From the NCBI RefSeq assembly GCF_000219605.1, contig NC_015740.1, positions 2,728,001 to 2,792,000 on the forward strand: a stretch of 64,000 nt of DNA. The letters are read 5' to 3'. Source of the DNA: Stutzerimonas stutzeri. Its GTDB lineage: Bacteria; Pseudomonadota; Gammaproteobacteria; Pseudomonadales; Pseudomonadaceae. Positions 28,569-37,483 of the stretch are shown in pieces (position 1 is the first letter of the stretch; each line of letters opens with the position of its first letter). The position numbers were made by a program, and so were the translations under genes. Below the pieces are notes generated by a model. That model searched no databases. It was not told the origin of the DNA and was given only the letters and a program-made list of their open reading frames with translations.

Positions 28569-29051
28569 TCAGCGCAACTTCTTGATGCGTTCGGTGGGGC
28601 TGATCACATCGGTCAGCCGGATACCGAACTTCTCGTTGACCACCACCACTTCGCCGTGGGCGATCAGCGTCCCATTGACCAGTACGTCCAGTGGCTCGCC
28701 GGCCAGTCGATCGAGCTCCACCACCGAGCCCTGATTGAGCTGCAGCAGATTGCGGATGCTGATCTCGGTACTGCCGACCTCCATCGAAATCGATACGGGA
28801 ATGTCGAGGATGACGTCCAGGTTCGGGCCGTCCAGCCCCAGCTGCATACCATTGGATTTCGGCGCACTGGCAAAATCCTCCAGCGGCGCGCGCGGCGCCG
28901 CGGGTGCGGCGGGCGCCGCCGCTGCCGGCCCTTGGTTCAGCAGCGCATCGATATCGTCCTGGGAGGCATCGCCCGCCTCGGCCAGGGCCGCGGCCCACTC
29001 GTCGGCCAGCGCCTGTTCCTCGGGGGATGTAGTGTCGCGTTCGTCTGCCAT
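28569..29051 (-). CDS. fliN: Flagellar motor switch protein FliN
   Basis: 160 residues from the ATG at 29051 (MADERDTTSPEEQ). The C-terminal SpoA domain covers about 80-160 (LDVILDIPVSISMEVGSTE ... VVVNEKFGIRLTDVISPTERI). The N-terminal extension holds SQDDIDALL at 30-38, the CheY-binding motif type also seen in FliM. Forms the C-ring with FliM and FliG. Confidence 0.96.
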   Translation of the reverse strand: MADERDTTSPEEQALADEWAAALAEAGDASQDDIDALLNQGPAAAAPAAPAAPRAPLEDFASAPKSNGMQLGLDGPNLDVILDIPVSISMEVGSTEISIRNLLQLNQGSVVELDRLAGEPLDVLVNGTLIAHGEVVVVNEKFGIRLTDVISPTERIKKLR

Positions 29052-29091
29052 CGCTAATCCTCGATCGGCTCGAATTGAGTAAAGGGCTGGT

Positions 29092-30063
29092 TCAGCGTGG
29101 GCGAACCACGGGTTCCAGCACCTGCAATGCCAGGTTGCCCTTGTGGGCACCCAGCTTGACCTTGAAGGCCGGCATGCCATTGGCGCGCATGATCATGTCT
29201 TCCGGCATTTCCACGGGAATCACATCGCCGGGCTGCATGTTGAGAATGTCGCGCAGCTTGAGCTGGCGGCGCACAACCGTCGCACCCAGCGGAACATTGA
29301 CGTCCAGGATGTCCTCGCGCAGAGCCTTGACCCAGCGCTCGTCCTGGTCGCTGACATCGGACTGGAAACCGGCATCGAGCATCTCGCGGATCGGCTCGAT
29401 CATCGAATAGGGCATGGTCACGTGCAGATCGCCGCCGCCACTGTCCAGCTCGATGTGGAAGGTGGACACCACCACCACCTCGCTGGGGCTGACGATGTTG
29501 GCCAGCGCCGGGTTCACCTCTGAGTTGACGTACTCGAAGTTGACGTCCAGCACCGCGTGCCAGGCTTCCTTCAGATCGGCAAAGGCTTGATCCAGCACCA
29601 TGCGCACGACGCGCAGCTCGGTCGGGGTGAACTCGCGGCCCTCGATCTTGGCGTGGCGCCCGTCGCCTCCGAAGAAATTGTCCACCAGCTTGAACACCAG
29701 CTTGGCGTCGAGGATGAACAATGCCGTGCCACGCAGCGGCTTCATCTTCACCAGGTTGAGGCTGGTCGGCACGTACAGCGAATGCACGTACTCGCCGAAC
29801 TTCATCACCTGGACGCCGCCCACCGAGACATCGGCCGAGCGGCGCAACAGGTTGAACATGCTGATGCGGGTATAACGGGCGAAACGCTCGTTGATCATTT
29901 CCAGCGTGGGCATGCGCCCGCGCACGATACGGTCCTGACTGGTCAGGTCGTAGCTCTTGATGGACCCCGGCTCGGAATCGCTTTCGGTATCCACCAGACC
30001 GTCGTCGACCCCGTGCAGGAGCGCATCGATCTCGTCTTGCGAGAGCAGGTCTTGAACAGCCAT
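29092..30063 (-). CDS. fliM: Flagellar motor switch protein FliM
   Basis: 323 residues from the ATG at 30063 (MAVQDLLSQDEIDALLHG). The first 16 residues hold the CheY-P-binding motif SQDEIDALL (8-16). The CheC-like middle domain with the GGxG region (FGGDGRHAKIEGREFTPTE) and the C-terminal SpoA domain follow. Receives CheY-P and transmits it to FliG. Fourteen bases after fliL. Confidence 0.97.
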   Translation of the reverse strand: MAVQDLLSQDEIDALLHGVDDGLVDTESDSEPGSIKSYDLTSQDRIVRGRMPTLEMINERFARYTRISMFNLLRRSADVSVGGVQVMKFGEYVHSLYVPTSLNLVKMKPLRGTALFILDAKLVFKLVDNFFGGDGRHAKIEGREFTPTELRVVRMVLDQAFADLKEAWHAVLDVNFEYVNSEVNPALANIVSPSEVVVVSTFHIELDSGGGDLHVTMPYSMIEPIREMLDAGFQSDVSDQDERWVKALREDILDVNVPLGATVVRRQLKLRDILNMQPGDVIPVEMPEDMIMRANGMPAFKVKLGAHKGNLALQVLEPVVRPR

Positions 30064-30076
30064 CTGCGGCAGCCTT

Positions 30077-30610
30077 CTATTGCAATACGAAGTTGGTGAA
30101 AAGCACTTGCTCGATGGCAAGCTTGCCAATTTCCTTCTGCGCCAGCTCCTGCACGCTGGCAGTCGCCTGCTGACGCAGCATCTCCTTGCCGACCGGCGTT
30201 TTCAACGCCTCGAAATCCTGACTGGACAGCAGCATGACCAGACGATTGCGCAACAGCGGCATGTGCACCTTGAGCGCATCCAGCGCCGCCTGATCACGTG
30301 ACATCAAAGCGATGCTCACCTGCATGTAGCGCTGCCGCCCCTTGTGGTTGAAGTTGACCACGAACGCCGGCATGAGCACCTCGTAGATGGCCGGCTGCTT
30401 GCCGGAAACGGTAGTCGCCGCCTCCTGCGTCTTGCTGCCTTCCAGATCGTCGCCCTTGCTCATGAAGTACAGGGTGCCGCCCACGGAAAGTCCTACGGCC
30501 ACCAACATGGCGACCACGATCAGGATGATGAGTTTCAGTCGCCCCTTGCCCGCTGGCGCCGCATCCGGCCCGGTGGGCGGCACCGCTGCGGGAGCCTGTT
30601 TCTTAGCCAT
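30077..30610 (-). CDS. fliL: Flagellar basal body protein FliL
   Basis: 177 residues. A short Pro/Ala-rich cytoplasmic end, one membrane helix (about 25-48), and a periplasmic SPFH-like FliL domain (YEVLMPAFVVNFNHKGRQRYMQVSIALMSRD split region). Surrounds the stator and supports motor torque. First gene of the fliLMNOPQR-flhB operon, directly behind a strong candidate sigma-54 promoter. Confidence 0.95.
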   Translation of the reverse strand: MAKKQAPAAVPPTGPDAAPAGKGRLKLIILIVVAMLVAVGLSVGGTLYFMSKGDDLEGSKTQEAATTVSGKQPAIYEVLMPAFVVNFNHKGRQRYMQVSIALMSRDQAALDALKVHMPLLRNRLVMLLSSQDFEALKTPVGKEMLRQQATASVQELAQKEIGKLAIEQVLFTNFVLQ

Positions 30611-30660
30611 GCCAAATATCCGTCATCAACAGCGTTTCGTTGTGGGTTTTGCGAGTTCGG

Positions 30661-30677
30661 AGCAACAGCTGTGCCAA
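30661..30677 (-). promoter_or_regulatory. Sigma-54 promoter of the fliL operon
   Basis: Minus-strand TTGGCACAGCTGTTGCT matches the consensus YTGGCACGRNNNTTGCW at all but one defined position. It lies about 50 bases before the fliL start. The fliL operon is a class II RpoN/FleQ operon in P. aeruginosa. Confidence 0.85.
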
Positions 30678-30800
30678 CGTCCTTTCACCGGCACGGCTAC
30701 GCCGCCAGCCAAATACGGCTCGGACAAGGTATCAGGAAATCGAAGACGGCAACCTCTGCGCCAGGCCCGGGACAGCGACAAGCACGACGGGCGGCGACAG

Positions 30801-30829
30801 GCCGGCGCCAGCCTTGAGGCTGCGCCGGC
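30801..30829. repeat. Strong hairpin between fliK and fliL
   Basis: GCCGGCGC (30801-30808) and AGCC (30810-30813) pair with GGCT (30818-30821) and GCGCCGGC (30822-30829), giving a 12-bp stem with one bulged base and a TTGA loop. It lies 27-55 bases after the fliK stop. No T-tract follows on either strand, so it may be a processing or attenuation structure more than a simple terminator. Confidence 0.6.
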
Positions 30830-30855
30830 GTCGGAAGATATTGGCGGGGGGCGCC

Positions 30856-32085
30856 TTAGGCGTAGTAATCCACCAGGCCACGATCGCCCGTGGCCCGGTT
30901 GCTGGCGATCTCGCTGACACCGACCTGCAGTTCTTCTTCGGCCTCTGCCGAAGCTCCGCCGCGGGACGAACCACCCTCGCCACCGCCCTGCCAGCCGCGG
31001 GCCAGGGACTGATCGGAGACGTTGACATCCATCAGGTTCATGCCCTGCTGGGTGAACATTTCGCGCAAGCGCTGCATCTGGCCTTCAAGGGCCTCACGCA
31101 CACCGGCATGAGGGCTGAGGAATGTCACCTGGGCCTGATCCTTGGTCAGATCGATCCGCACTTCCATGCGACCAAGCTCAGCCGGATCGAGCTGGATCTC
31201 GGCGGACTTCAAGTTCTGGCTGGACAGCCACATCACCCGATCCACCACTGCCTCGCTCCAGCCGGCCTGCTGCATCTGCACCGGCTGGCCAGGAACCAGG
31301 GCCGGTCGCTGCGGCTGCTGGACCTGCTGGGCGATGGCCTGGCTCAACGGGTTCAGGCGAGCCGCAGCTGGGTCTGCGGAACTCGAGCTGCGGCTCTCCT
31401 TCGGCCCCTCGAGGCTTTCCAGAAGCTCCTTGGTTGCCAGCTCCAGCTCTGGCTCTTCAGACGTATCGGCGGACTGGCCGGCCAATAGACTGGCGAAACC
31501 GTCATCCGCTTCGGCCTTTGCCTGAGCGTCCGCGAGCGGGTTCTGTGGTTGTGCCTGGACGGCCTTCGGCAGCGCGCTCGACGCTTCGTCCAGCGTCGGC
31601 AGCCCCGCAGAGAGTGTCTCCTCCATCGTCTGATCAATGGCGGCAGCAATCGGCGACTGCGCGGTCGGCAAGCCGGACAGAAGCGTCTCACCGCCTGCAT
31701 CCGTCGCCGGCTGTACGTCTTCCGCGGGCACCAACTGGGCGCCCAGACCGAGCAGCAGCAATGGGTCGAGCTCGCTGTCGGGCGCCTCGTCCGTCACCGT
31801 TTCGGCAGGCAAGGGATTGCCGCTCTCGGCAACCGCCGGCTTTTCGTCACTGGTAGCGCCGGCGGCCTCTTGCCGCCCCTTGTCCTCGACGGACTTGTCA
31901 CGAGCGCCATCGTTGCGCGCGGGTCGGTCGACCGGCTTGGCCTGGCGCTCCTTGGCGTAGACATCGGAAAAGCTGGCGTTGCCGTTGTCCCGACCGTCGC
32001 GCGGCGTATCAGGCGCCTTGGTCGCGGCTTTGGGTCGCGCATCGACGGTCGGGGATTTGAGCAACAGGTCGGGGGAAACGGCCAT
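30856..32085 (-). CDS. fliK: Flagellar hook-length control protein FliK
   Basis: 409 residues. A long Ala/Pro/acidic N-terminal ruler (about 1-260) and the C-terminal Flg_hook domain at about 275-370 (LSSQNLKSAEIQLDPAELG and VTFLSPHAGVREAL). Measures hook length and triggers the FlhB switch. Position next to the fliL operon is the usual one. A second, divergent FliK-like gene lies at 6724-8250. Confidence 0.93.
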   Translation of the reverse strand: MAVSPDLLLKSPTVDARPKAATKAPDTPRDGRDNGNASFSDVYAKERQAKPVDRPARNDGARDKSVEDKGRQEAAGATSDEKPAVAESGNPLPAETVTDEAPDSELDPLLLLGLGAQLVPAEDVQPATDAGGETLLSGLPTAQSPIAAAIDQTMEETLSAGLPTLDEASSALPKAVQAQPQNPLADAQAKAEADDGFASLLAGQSADTSEEPELELATKELLESLEGPKESRSSSSADPAAARLNPLSQAIAQQVQQPQRPALVPGQPVQMQQAGWSEAVVDRVMWLSSQNLKSAEIQLDPAELGRMEVRIDLTKDQAQVTFLSPHAGVREALEGQMQRLREMFTQQGMNLMDVNVSDQSLARGWQGGGEGGSSRGGASAEAEEELQVGVSEIASNRATGDRGLVDYYA

Positions 32086-32124
32086 GAGGAGATTCCGCTA
32101 CGGATGGATCGTGGCGGGAAACGG

Positions 32125-32141
32125 AGCAAGTTCCGGGCCAG
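32125..32141 (-). promoter_or_regulatory. Candidate sigma-54 promoter of fliK
   Basis: Minus-strand CTGGCCCGGAACTTGCT differs from YTGGCACGRNNNTTGCW at one defined position (A to C in the -24 box). It lies 40 bases before the fliK ATG. fliK is RpoN-dependent in P. aeruginosa. Confidence 0.75.
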
Positions 32142-32244
32142 CGTAGCGATGCCCTGTCGGAACAAGCTGAACCGCGCGCTTGACGGGCAGGTTCGGCCGC
32201 ATCGCCTGGCCGGCGACGAGCTGCTGCGTCAGAGAATTGGCCGC

Positions 32245-32595
32245 TCAGCCGTAGCGCTGGCGCTCGGCACGAAACAGGATGCCGATGATGGCGAACTCGC
32301 GCTCGATGGACTCGATGAGCGCCGGCGCCTTGCCCAGCTGCTCCTCCCGAGCCGCCGTTTCCAGCTCCTGACACAATTCGGCCAGCAGGGTCGCACCCAT
32401 GTTGCTGCAGCTGCCTTTGAAACTGTGTGCGGCACGGCGCAGCGCCTCGGCCTGGTCAGCCTGACATGCCTGGCGAAGCAGCCGAACCCGCTCTTCGGAA
32501 TCGGCGAGAAAGGTATCCAGCAGCGCCGGATACTCACTCTCCATTACATCCTGCAGCGTGGCCAGCACGGCGCTGTCGAGATGAGCGTTGGACAC
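32245..32595 (-). CDS. Hpt-domain phosphotransfer protein (HptB-like)
   Basis: 116 residues, a single four-helix Hpt domain with the phospho-histidine H57 in AAHSFKGSCSNMG. It follows an HsbR-like regulator and an HsbA-like anti-sigma antagonist, the same trio that in P. aeruginosa (HptB-HsbR-HsbA, near flgM) links hybrid sensor kinases to flagellar gene expression through FlgM. The HptB equivalence is inferred from the trio. Confidence 0.8.
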   Translation of the reverse strand: MSNAHLDSAVLATLQDVMESEYPALLDTFLADSEERVRLLRQACQADQAEALRRAAHSFKGSCSNMGATLLAELCQELETAAREEQLGKAPALIESIEREFAIIGILFRAERQRYG

Positions 32596-32622
32596 CGCGG
32601 CACTCCAGTCGAAAGCGGTGGA

Positions 32623-34314
32623 TTATGCCTCAGCCTGCCAGACGAACTCCACGCTCAGCCCGCGCCCGTCCGACTGCCAGTCGAATCCGTCGCTCAGCCG
32701 GCGTACCAGATGCAGCCCCCTGCCACTGAAACGATCGGTGCCAAGCTGGACTTGCAGCGCCTTTTTGACATCGAACCCTACACCGCTGTCGTCGATGCAG
32801 ATGCGCAGGCGACCGCCTGTGCTGTCGGTCTTGATCGTCAGCTCGAGATGAACATGCCCGTCCACCAGCGACTGCAAGCGTTGCTGGCGCTGCTCGTAGT
32901 AGCGCTTGAAGCCCTCGGCATCGCACTTGAGGGACGAGTCCAGCCCCAGCACCCCGTGCTCCAGCGCGTTGGAATACAGCTCGCCCAGTACCGTGTAGAT
33001 GGCACCGGCGCGCGAGCGCAGCTGGTTGACCTGTAACAGGATCTGCAGCAGCGAAGGCAGTGGATTGCCGTTGCGCAGGCTCTCGGCCCGCAGCTCGACG
33101 CGGATCGACCAGTCCATTGGCCGGGAGCGATGCGCCGTGGCCGAGACAGTCGGCGGCATAGGGAGCGCGTCCCGGCTCACCACGACCTCGACCAGACTGA
33201 GGTCGTCGTGCGGCTGCCCATGGAAATCCAGGAGCGCCTGTTCGATCTCGTCGAACACCGTCGCGGGATCCCGATTGGCTTCCAGGGCGGCCAGCAGCCG
33301 CTGCTCGCCGAACAGCTCGTCGGCGGCGTTGCGGCTCTCCACCACGCCGTCGGAAAGCAGCAGCAGGCGATCGCCGGGGGCCAGCGGGTAGTGTTCGAAC
33401 TTGTCATCGAGCGCCGTCGCGGACACCACGCCCAGCGGGAGATGCCGGGAAACCAGCGCGGTACGCCGGCCATCGGCCGAAATCAGGTAGCCATCCGGCA
33501 GCCCGCCGTTCCACACGCGCAGGGTGCCCTGCTTGGCATCGATATCCAGCAGCGTGGCGCAGCAGAACATCTCCACCGGGAGGATCTGTTTGAGCTTGGC
33601 ATTGATCTCGCGAAGGATGTCGGTGCTGGAATAGCCCTTGGCGGCCATGCCGTAGAAGGTTTCGGCCAGCGGCATCGCGCCGATCGCCGCCGGCAGGCCA
33701 TGGCCGGTGAAATCGCCGAGCAGCACGAACATCTGCCCAGCCGGCGCGTGGGCCGCCAGCAGCAGATCGCCGTTGAACAGCGCCTGCGGGGACTGCCGGT
33801 AGCGGATGTTCGGCGCACTCAGGCAACCGGCGTGAGCGACCTTGTCGAAGATCGCTTTGGCCGCACGATGTTCGTCGAGCAGCTGCTGGTTGCGCCGGGC
33901 GATCAGATCGCGCTGCTCGAGCACCGTGGCCTGCAGACGGCGCAGGCGATGCATGGCCTGGATCTTGGCTTCGAGGATGATGGGGTTGTACGGTTTGGCG
34001 ATGAAATCGTCACCGCCCGCCTCCAGGCAGCTGACCAATGCCTGGTTCTCGCTGAGCGAGGTGAGAAAGATGATCGGGACCAGTTCGTCCCCGGCCAACC
34101 GCTTGATCTGCCGCGCCGCCTCGAAGCCGTCCATCACCGGCATCAAGGCGTCCATCAACACCAGTTGCGGACGCTCCTGCTGGAACAGGGCCACCGCTTC
34201 CTGCCCATCGGCGGCGGTGAGCACCCGGTGCCCCTGCTTGCCGACGATGGTGGACAGCAGCATCCGATCGACCGGGCTGTCCTCGGCGATCAGGATCGAC
34301 AGCCGCATGGGCAT
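32623..34314 (-). CDS. Response regulator with PP2C phosphatase and anti-sigma kinase domains (HsbR-like)
   Basis: 563 residues in three parts. A receiver domain (1-125) has phospho-D55 (LVLMDALMPVMDGF). A SpoIIE/PP2C phosphatase domain covers about 165-375 (GDFTGHGLPAAIGAMPLAETF, LLSDGVVESRNA). A C-terminal HATPase anti-sigma kinase domain has N box ELYSNALEHG and ATP lid region IDDSGVGFD. Such proteins switch between dephosphorylating and phosphorylating the STAS partner; that partner is the overlapping upstream gene. Phosphate would come from the adjacent Hpt protein. Confidence 0.88.
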   Translation of the reverse strand: MPMRLSILIAEDSPVDRMLLSTIVGKQGHRVLTAADGQEAVALFQQERPQLVLMDALMPVMDGFEAARQIKRLAGDELVPIIFLTSLSENQALVSCLEAGGDDFIAKPYNPIILEAKIQAMHRLRRLQATVLEQRDLIARRNQQLLDEHRAAKAIFDKVAHAGCLSAPNIRYRQSPQALFNGDLLLAAHAPAGQMFVLLGDFTGHGLPAAIGAMPLAETFYGMAAKGYSSTDILREINAKLKQILPVEMFCCATLLDIDAKQGTLRVWNGGLPDGYLISADGRRTALVSRHLPLGVVSATALDDKFEHYPLAPGDRLLLLSDGVVESRNAADELFGEQRLLAALEANRDPATVFDEIEQALLDFHGQPHDDLSLVEVVVSRDALPMPPTVSATAHRSRPMDWSIRVELRAESLRNGNPLPSLLQILLQVNQLRSRAGAIYTVLGELYSNALEHGVLGLDSSLKCDAEGFKRYYEQRQQRLQSLVDGHVHLELTIKTDSTGGRLRICIDDSGVGFDVKKALQVQLGTDRFSGRGLHLVRRLSDGFDWQSDGRGLSVEFVWQAEA

Positions 34315-34315
34315 G

Positions 34316-34621
34316 TCAGGCGATCACGAACAGTTGTTCGAAGTTGGAAACCGAGAGGATCTTGCGTACGTCCGGGCTGCAGTTGAGCAGGCGGATGTCG
34401 GCTTCGTCGCCGCCGGCATGGTCGCGCAACAGCAGCAGCATGCCCAGCGCCGAGCTGTCCATGTAGGTGGTGCCCTGCAGATTGACCACATAACGCTGCG
34501 GGCTCACGTCCTGACGCTGGTAGGCGTCGCGGAAGGCCTGATGCGCATTGAAGTCGAAGCGTCCGCTGATGGCTATGGTCAGCTCCTGCCCATCTGCCGA
34601 AGGCTGCGAGGTAATGGTCAT
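34316..34621 (-). CDS. STAS-domain anti-sigma factor antagonist (HsbA-like)
   Basis: 101 residues from the ATG at 34621, preceded by GGGAG. A complete STAS fold with the phosphorylatable serine in TYMDSSALGMLLLL; S56 lies at the site reported as phosphorylated in P. aeruginosa HsbA. HsbA binds FlgM or the diguanylate cyclase HsbD depending on phosphorylation. First gene of the module; a 262-base gap to fliJ probably holds its promoter. Confidence 0.85.
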   Translation of the reverse strand: MTITSQPSADGQELTIAISGRFDFNAHQAFRDAYQRQDVSPQRYVVNLQGTTYMDSSALGMLLLLRDHAGGDEADIRLLNCSPDVRKILSVSNFEQLFVIA

Positions 34622-34883
34622 GTGGCACTCCCTGATCCGGAACATCTCGACGGCCGCTTCGTTGGCAGCCATCGTTGATTATGCGAGTTGGGCAGCCGCA
34701 CACCGGCTGAAAAGGCAGCGATCCAGGCCAGCGAACTGACAGGGCGGGACCGAACCGCTATTCATAACCCGATCGGCGACCGCCGCGTTGAACGGGTGAA
34801 GATTTATCATTCAAGCCTCGGCGCGGCAAGCACGAATCCCGCCGGAGCCGCCTCGTGCTGCCGCGAAACAGAGCCGGTGCCGC

Positions 34884-35336
34884 TCAGTGTTCCCGTGAAC
34901 GACCGGCCAGACGCTGGGCGAATTCGTCGAGCAGTTTCTGTTCGCGCTTGTCCGCCGCGATACGGGCTTCGCGCTGATAGCTTTCGATGAGCTTGCTCAG
35001 CCCTTCCACCCGCGCGTGCCGCTGGTGCCACTGCTGGCGCACCTTGAGCAGGTTGTCGCGATACCAGTTGACACTACGCTGCTGCTGACCGATGGCCGAC
35101 TCGAGCTGGGACAGGAAGCGCTGGTAGTTCATCAGCCACTGGCCGGATACGCCCTGGCTGCCCTGCTGCATCCACTGTTGCTGATAGTCGCGGAAGTACT
35201 GCTCGAGCTCGGCCAGTTTGCCCTCGGCCTGCGTCAGCTGGGTCTGTGCCTGCCCCAGCAACCGCGCGGCGTCGCGCTCGGCGCGCTCGGCCATCTCGAT
35301 GACCGGCGCCAGGCGCGCTGCCCGACTGGCCGCCAT
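34884..35336 (-). CDS. fliJ: Flagellar export chaperone FliJ
   Basis: 150 residues, almost wholly coiled coil (MAERAERDAARLLGQAQTQLTQAEGKLAEL region; the visible start is MAASRAARLAPVIEM). Acts as the central stalk of the FliI hexamer and delivers chaperones to FlhA. Last gene of the fliEFGHIJ operon, three bases after fliI. Confidence 0.93.
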   Translation of the reverse strand: MAASRAARLAPVIEMAERAERDAARLLGQAQTQLTQAEGKLAELEQYFRDYQQQWMQQGSQGVSGQWLMNYQRFLSQLESAIGQQQRSVNWYRDNLLKVRQQWHQRHARVEGLSKLIESYQREARIAADKREQKLLDEFAQRLAGRSREH

Positions 35337-35339
35337 CGA

Positions 35340-36698
35340 TTAGCCCGCCTGCCGGGGGGCGAACACCGTAGCCAATTGCGCGGCACTCTGGCTCAGCCCC
35401 TCGCTTTCATCGAGCCCCTGACGCAGGTAGCTGACCATTTCGGCCTGGCGTGCAATGGCCATATCGGTCTCCGGATCGCCACCCGGCACGTAGGCGCCGA
35501 CGCTGATCAGATCGCGGCTCTGCTGATAACGGGACCAGAGCTGCTTGAAGCGCTGCGAAGCGCGAACGTGCTCGGCGCTTACCACCTGCGGCATCACCCG
35601 GCTGATGGAAGCCTCGATGTCGATGGCCGGGTAATGCCCCTCCTCCGCCAGCCGACGCGACAGCACGATATGGCCGTCGAGTACACCGCGCGCGGCATCG
35701 GCGATCGGGTCTTGTTGATCGTCGCCCTCGGAGAGCACGGTATAGAACGCGGTGATCGAACCGCCGCCCTGCTCGGCATTGCCGGCGCGCTCGACCAGGC
35801 TGGGCAGCTTGGCGAATACCGACGGCGGATAACCCTTGGTCGCCGGCGGCTCGCCGATGGCCAGGGCGATTTCACGCTGGGCCTGGGCGTAGCGGGTCAG
35901 TGAATCCATCAACAGCAGCACGTTCTTGCCCTTGTCGCGAAAGTACTCGGCGATACGTGTGCAGTACTGCGCGGCGCGCAGACGCATCAGCGGCGCATCG
36001 TCGGCCGGCGAGGCGACCACTACCGAGCGCTTGATGCTCTCTTCACCGAGGATGTTCTCGATGAATTCCTTTACCTCGCGACCACGCTCACCGATCAGCC
36101 CGACGACGATGATGTCGGCCTCGGTGAAGCGCGTCATCATGCCCAGCAGCACCGATTTACCGACACCCGTGCCGGCGAACAGCCCGAGGCGCTGGCCGCG
36201 CCCGACCGTGAGCAGGCCATTGATGCTGCGGATGCCGACATCCAGCGGTTCGCTGATGGGATGGCGCTTGAGCGGGTTGATCACCGGACCATCCATCGGC
36301 ACCCAGTCCTCGGCGCGCATGCCGCCCTTGCCATCCAGGGCGCGCCCAGCGCCATCGAGCACACGACCGAGCATGGACATGCCCATGGGCAGGCGTCCGG
36401 TGTTGACCAGCGGCACGACCCGCGCGCCTGGCGCGATACCGGCCAGGCTGCCGACCGGCATCAGATACAGCTTGCCGCTGGAGAAGCCCATCACCTCGGC
36501 CTCGACCTCGGTCGGGTGATAGCTGTCGTCGTTGATCACCAGGCAACGGCTGCCGACCGCCGCCCGCAGCCCCTCGGCCTCCAGTGTCAGGCCGACCATG
36601 CGCAGCAGGCGGCCCTCAAGCAGCGGTTGGCTGGGCAGCTTGATCGCCGCTTCATAGGTTTCGAAACGTTTGGCGAAACTGACCCGCTCAAGGCGCAT
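35340..36698 (-). CDS. fliI: Flagellum-specific ATP synthase FliI
   Basis: 452 residues from the ATG at 36698 ([16 protein letters not shown]), the start used by relatives; it overlaps the fliH stop by 11 bases. Walker A region [15 protein letters not shown], Walker [18 protein letters not shown], and the [18 protein letters not shown] segment of secretion ATPases. Powers unfolding and export of flagellar substrates. Confidence 0.97.
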   Translation of the reverse strand: MRLERVSFAKRFETYEAAIKLPSQPLLEGRLLRMVGLTLEAEGLRAAVGSRCLVINDDSYHPTEVEAEVMGFSSGKLYLMPVGSLAGIAPGARVVPLVNTGRLPMGMSMLGRVLDGAGRALDGKGGMRAEDWVPMDGPVINPLKRHPISEPLDVGIRSINGLLTVGRGQRLGLFAGTGVGKSVLLGMMTRFTEADIIVVGLIGERGREVKEFIENILGEESIKRSVVVASPADDAPLMRLRAAQYCTRIAEYFRDKGKNVLLLMDSLTRYAQAQREIALAIGEPPATKGYPPSVFAKLPSLVERAGNAEQGGGSITAFYTVLSEGDDQQDPIADAARGVLDGHIVLSRRLAEEGHYPAIDIEASISRVMPQVVSAEHVRASQRFKQLWSRYQQSRDLISVGAYVPGGDPETDMAIARQAEMVSYLRQGLDESEGLSQSAAQLATVFAPRQAG

Positions 36699-37464
36699 CG
36701 GACACGTCCAGATCGACATTCAGGTCGGCAGCCGGCGGGTGGGTGGCGTTCTCCCGCTGCTGCTCGAACAGTTGCTTGATGGCCTGGGTCAGGCGCGTTT
36801 CGATGCTGGCATCGATACGGCTGTGCTCGGTTTCGATATGGCAGCCGCCTGGCAACAGGCTGCTGTCCTCAAGGATGCGCCAGCTTTCCTCGTGGCGTTC
36901 GCGCAGCGCCTTGATCAGCTCGAAGTCCTGCGGATTGACGTGGATGCGCACGTTGCTGGCACCCATGGGCAGCAGCTTCAGCGCCTCGCGCAGCACCTGG
37001 CGAATCTGGCTGGAGTCGATCAGCAGATCGCGCTGGATCACCTCACGCGCCATGTGGCTGACCAGCGTGACCATGGCATGCTCGAGGTTGCGGTCCTGAT
37101 CGGCGATCGGTTCGAGCAGCTGCTCCATCAGCCGCTCCAGGCTCTGCAGCCGCGGCGCCAGAGACGCCTCGGCCTCCTGCCGGGCCTTGAGCTGGCCCGC
37201 ATGGAAGCCATCCTTCTCGCCAGTGGCGAAGCCTTCGTTATAGGCCTGCTGGCGAATCGCCTCGAGCTCATCGAGCGTCAGCGGTTTGACTTCCTCGACC
37301 GGCACGTCCTCGCTACGCGCCAACTCTTCGACCGTTTCCTCCACGCTGGGCGCTGACGGCAGCTCCTCTTCCTCGCCCTGCGGGTCGAAACTGGGCAGCG
37401 ACCAGCGATCGAACAGGCTGACGTCTTTCGCGCGAATGAGGTCGCTGGGGTTGTCCTTCGCCAT
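36688..37464 (-). CDS. fliH: Flagellar assembly protein FliH
   Basis: 258 residues. Acidic N-terminus, a Gly/Ala-spaced helical stalk ([21 protein letters not shown]), and a C-terminal V-ATPase E-subunit-like domain ([18 protein letters not shown]). Negative regulator and peripheral stalk of FliI. Nineteen bases after fliG. Confidence 0.94.
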   Translation of the reverse strand: MAKDNPSDLIRAKDVSLFDRWSLPSFDPQGEEEELPSAPSVEETVEELARSEDVPVEEVKPLTLDELEAIRQQAYNEGFATGEKDGFHAGQLKARQEAEASLAPRLQSLERLMEQLLEPIADQDRNLEHAMVTLVSHMAREVIQRDLLIDSSQIRQVLREALKLLPMGASNVRIHVNPQDFELIKALRERHEESWRILEDSSLLPGGCHIETEHSRIDASIETRLTQAIKQLFEQQRENATHPPAADLNVDLDVSDAP

Positions 37465-37483
37465 GTGTGAGGTGTTGTCCTGG

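Noticed and set aside
34622..34883. Imperfect inverted repeat around 34825-34860 as a fliJ terminator
   Set aside because: Arms GGCAAGCACG and CGTGCTGCC have a bulge, the loop is long and no T-tract follows. The 262-base gap has GATAAAT-like and TTATGAAT-like boxes but no convincing promoter.
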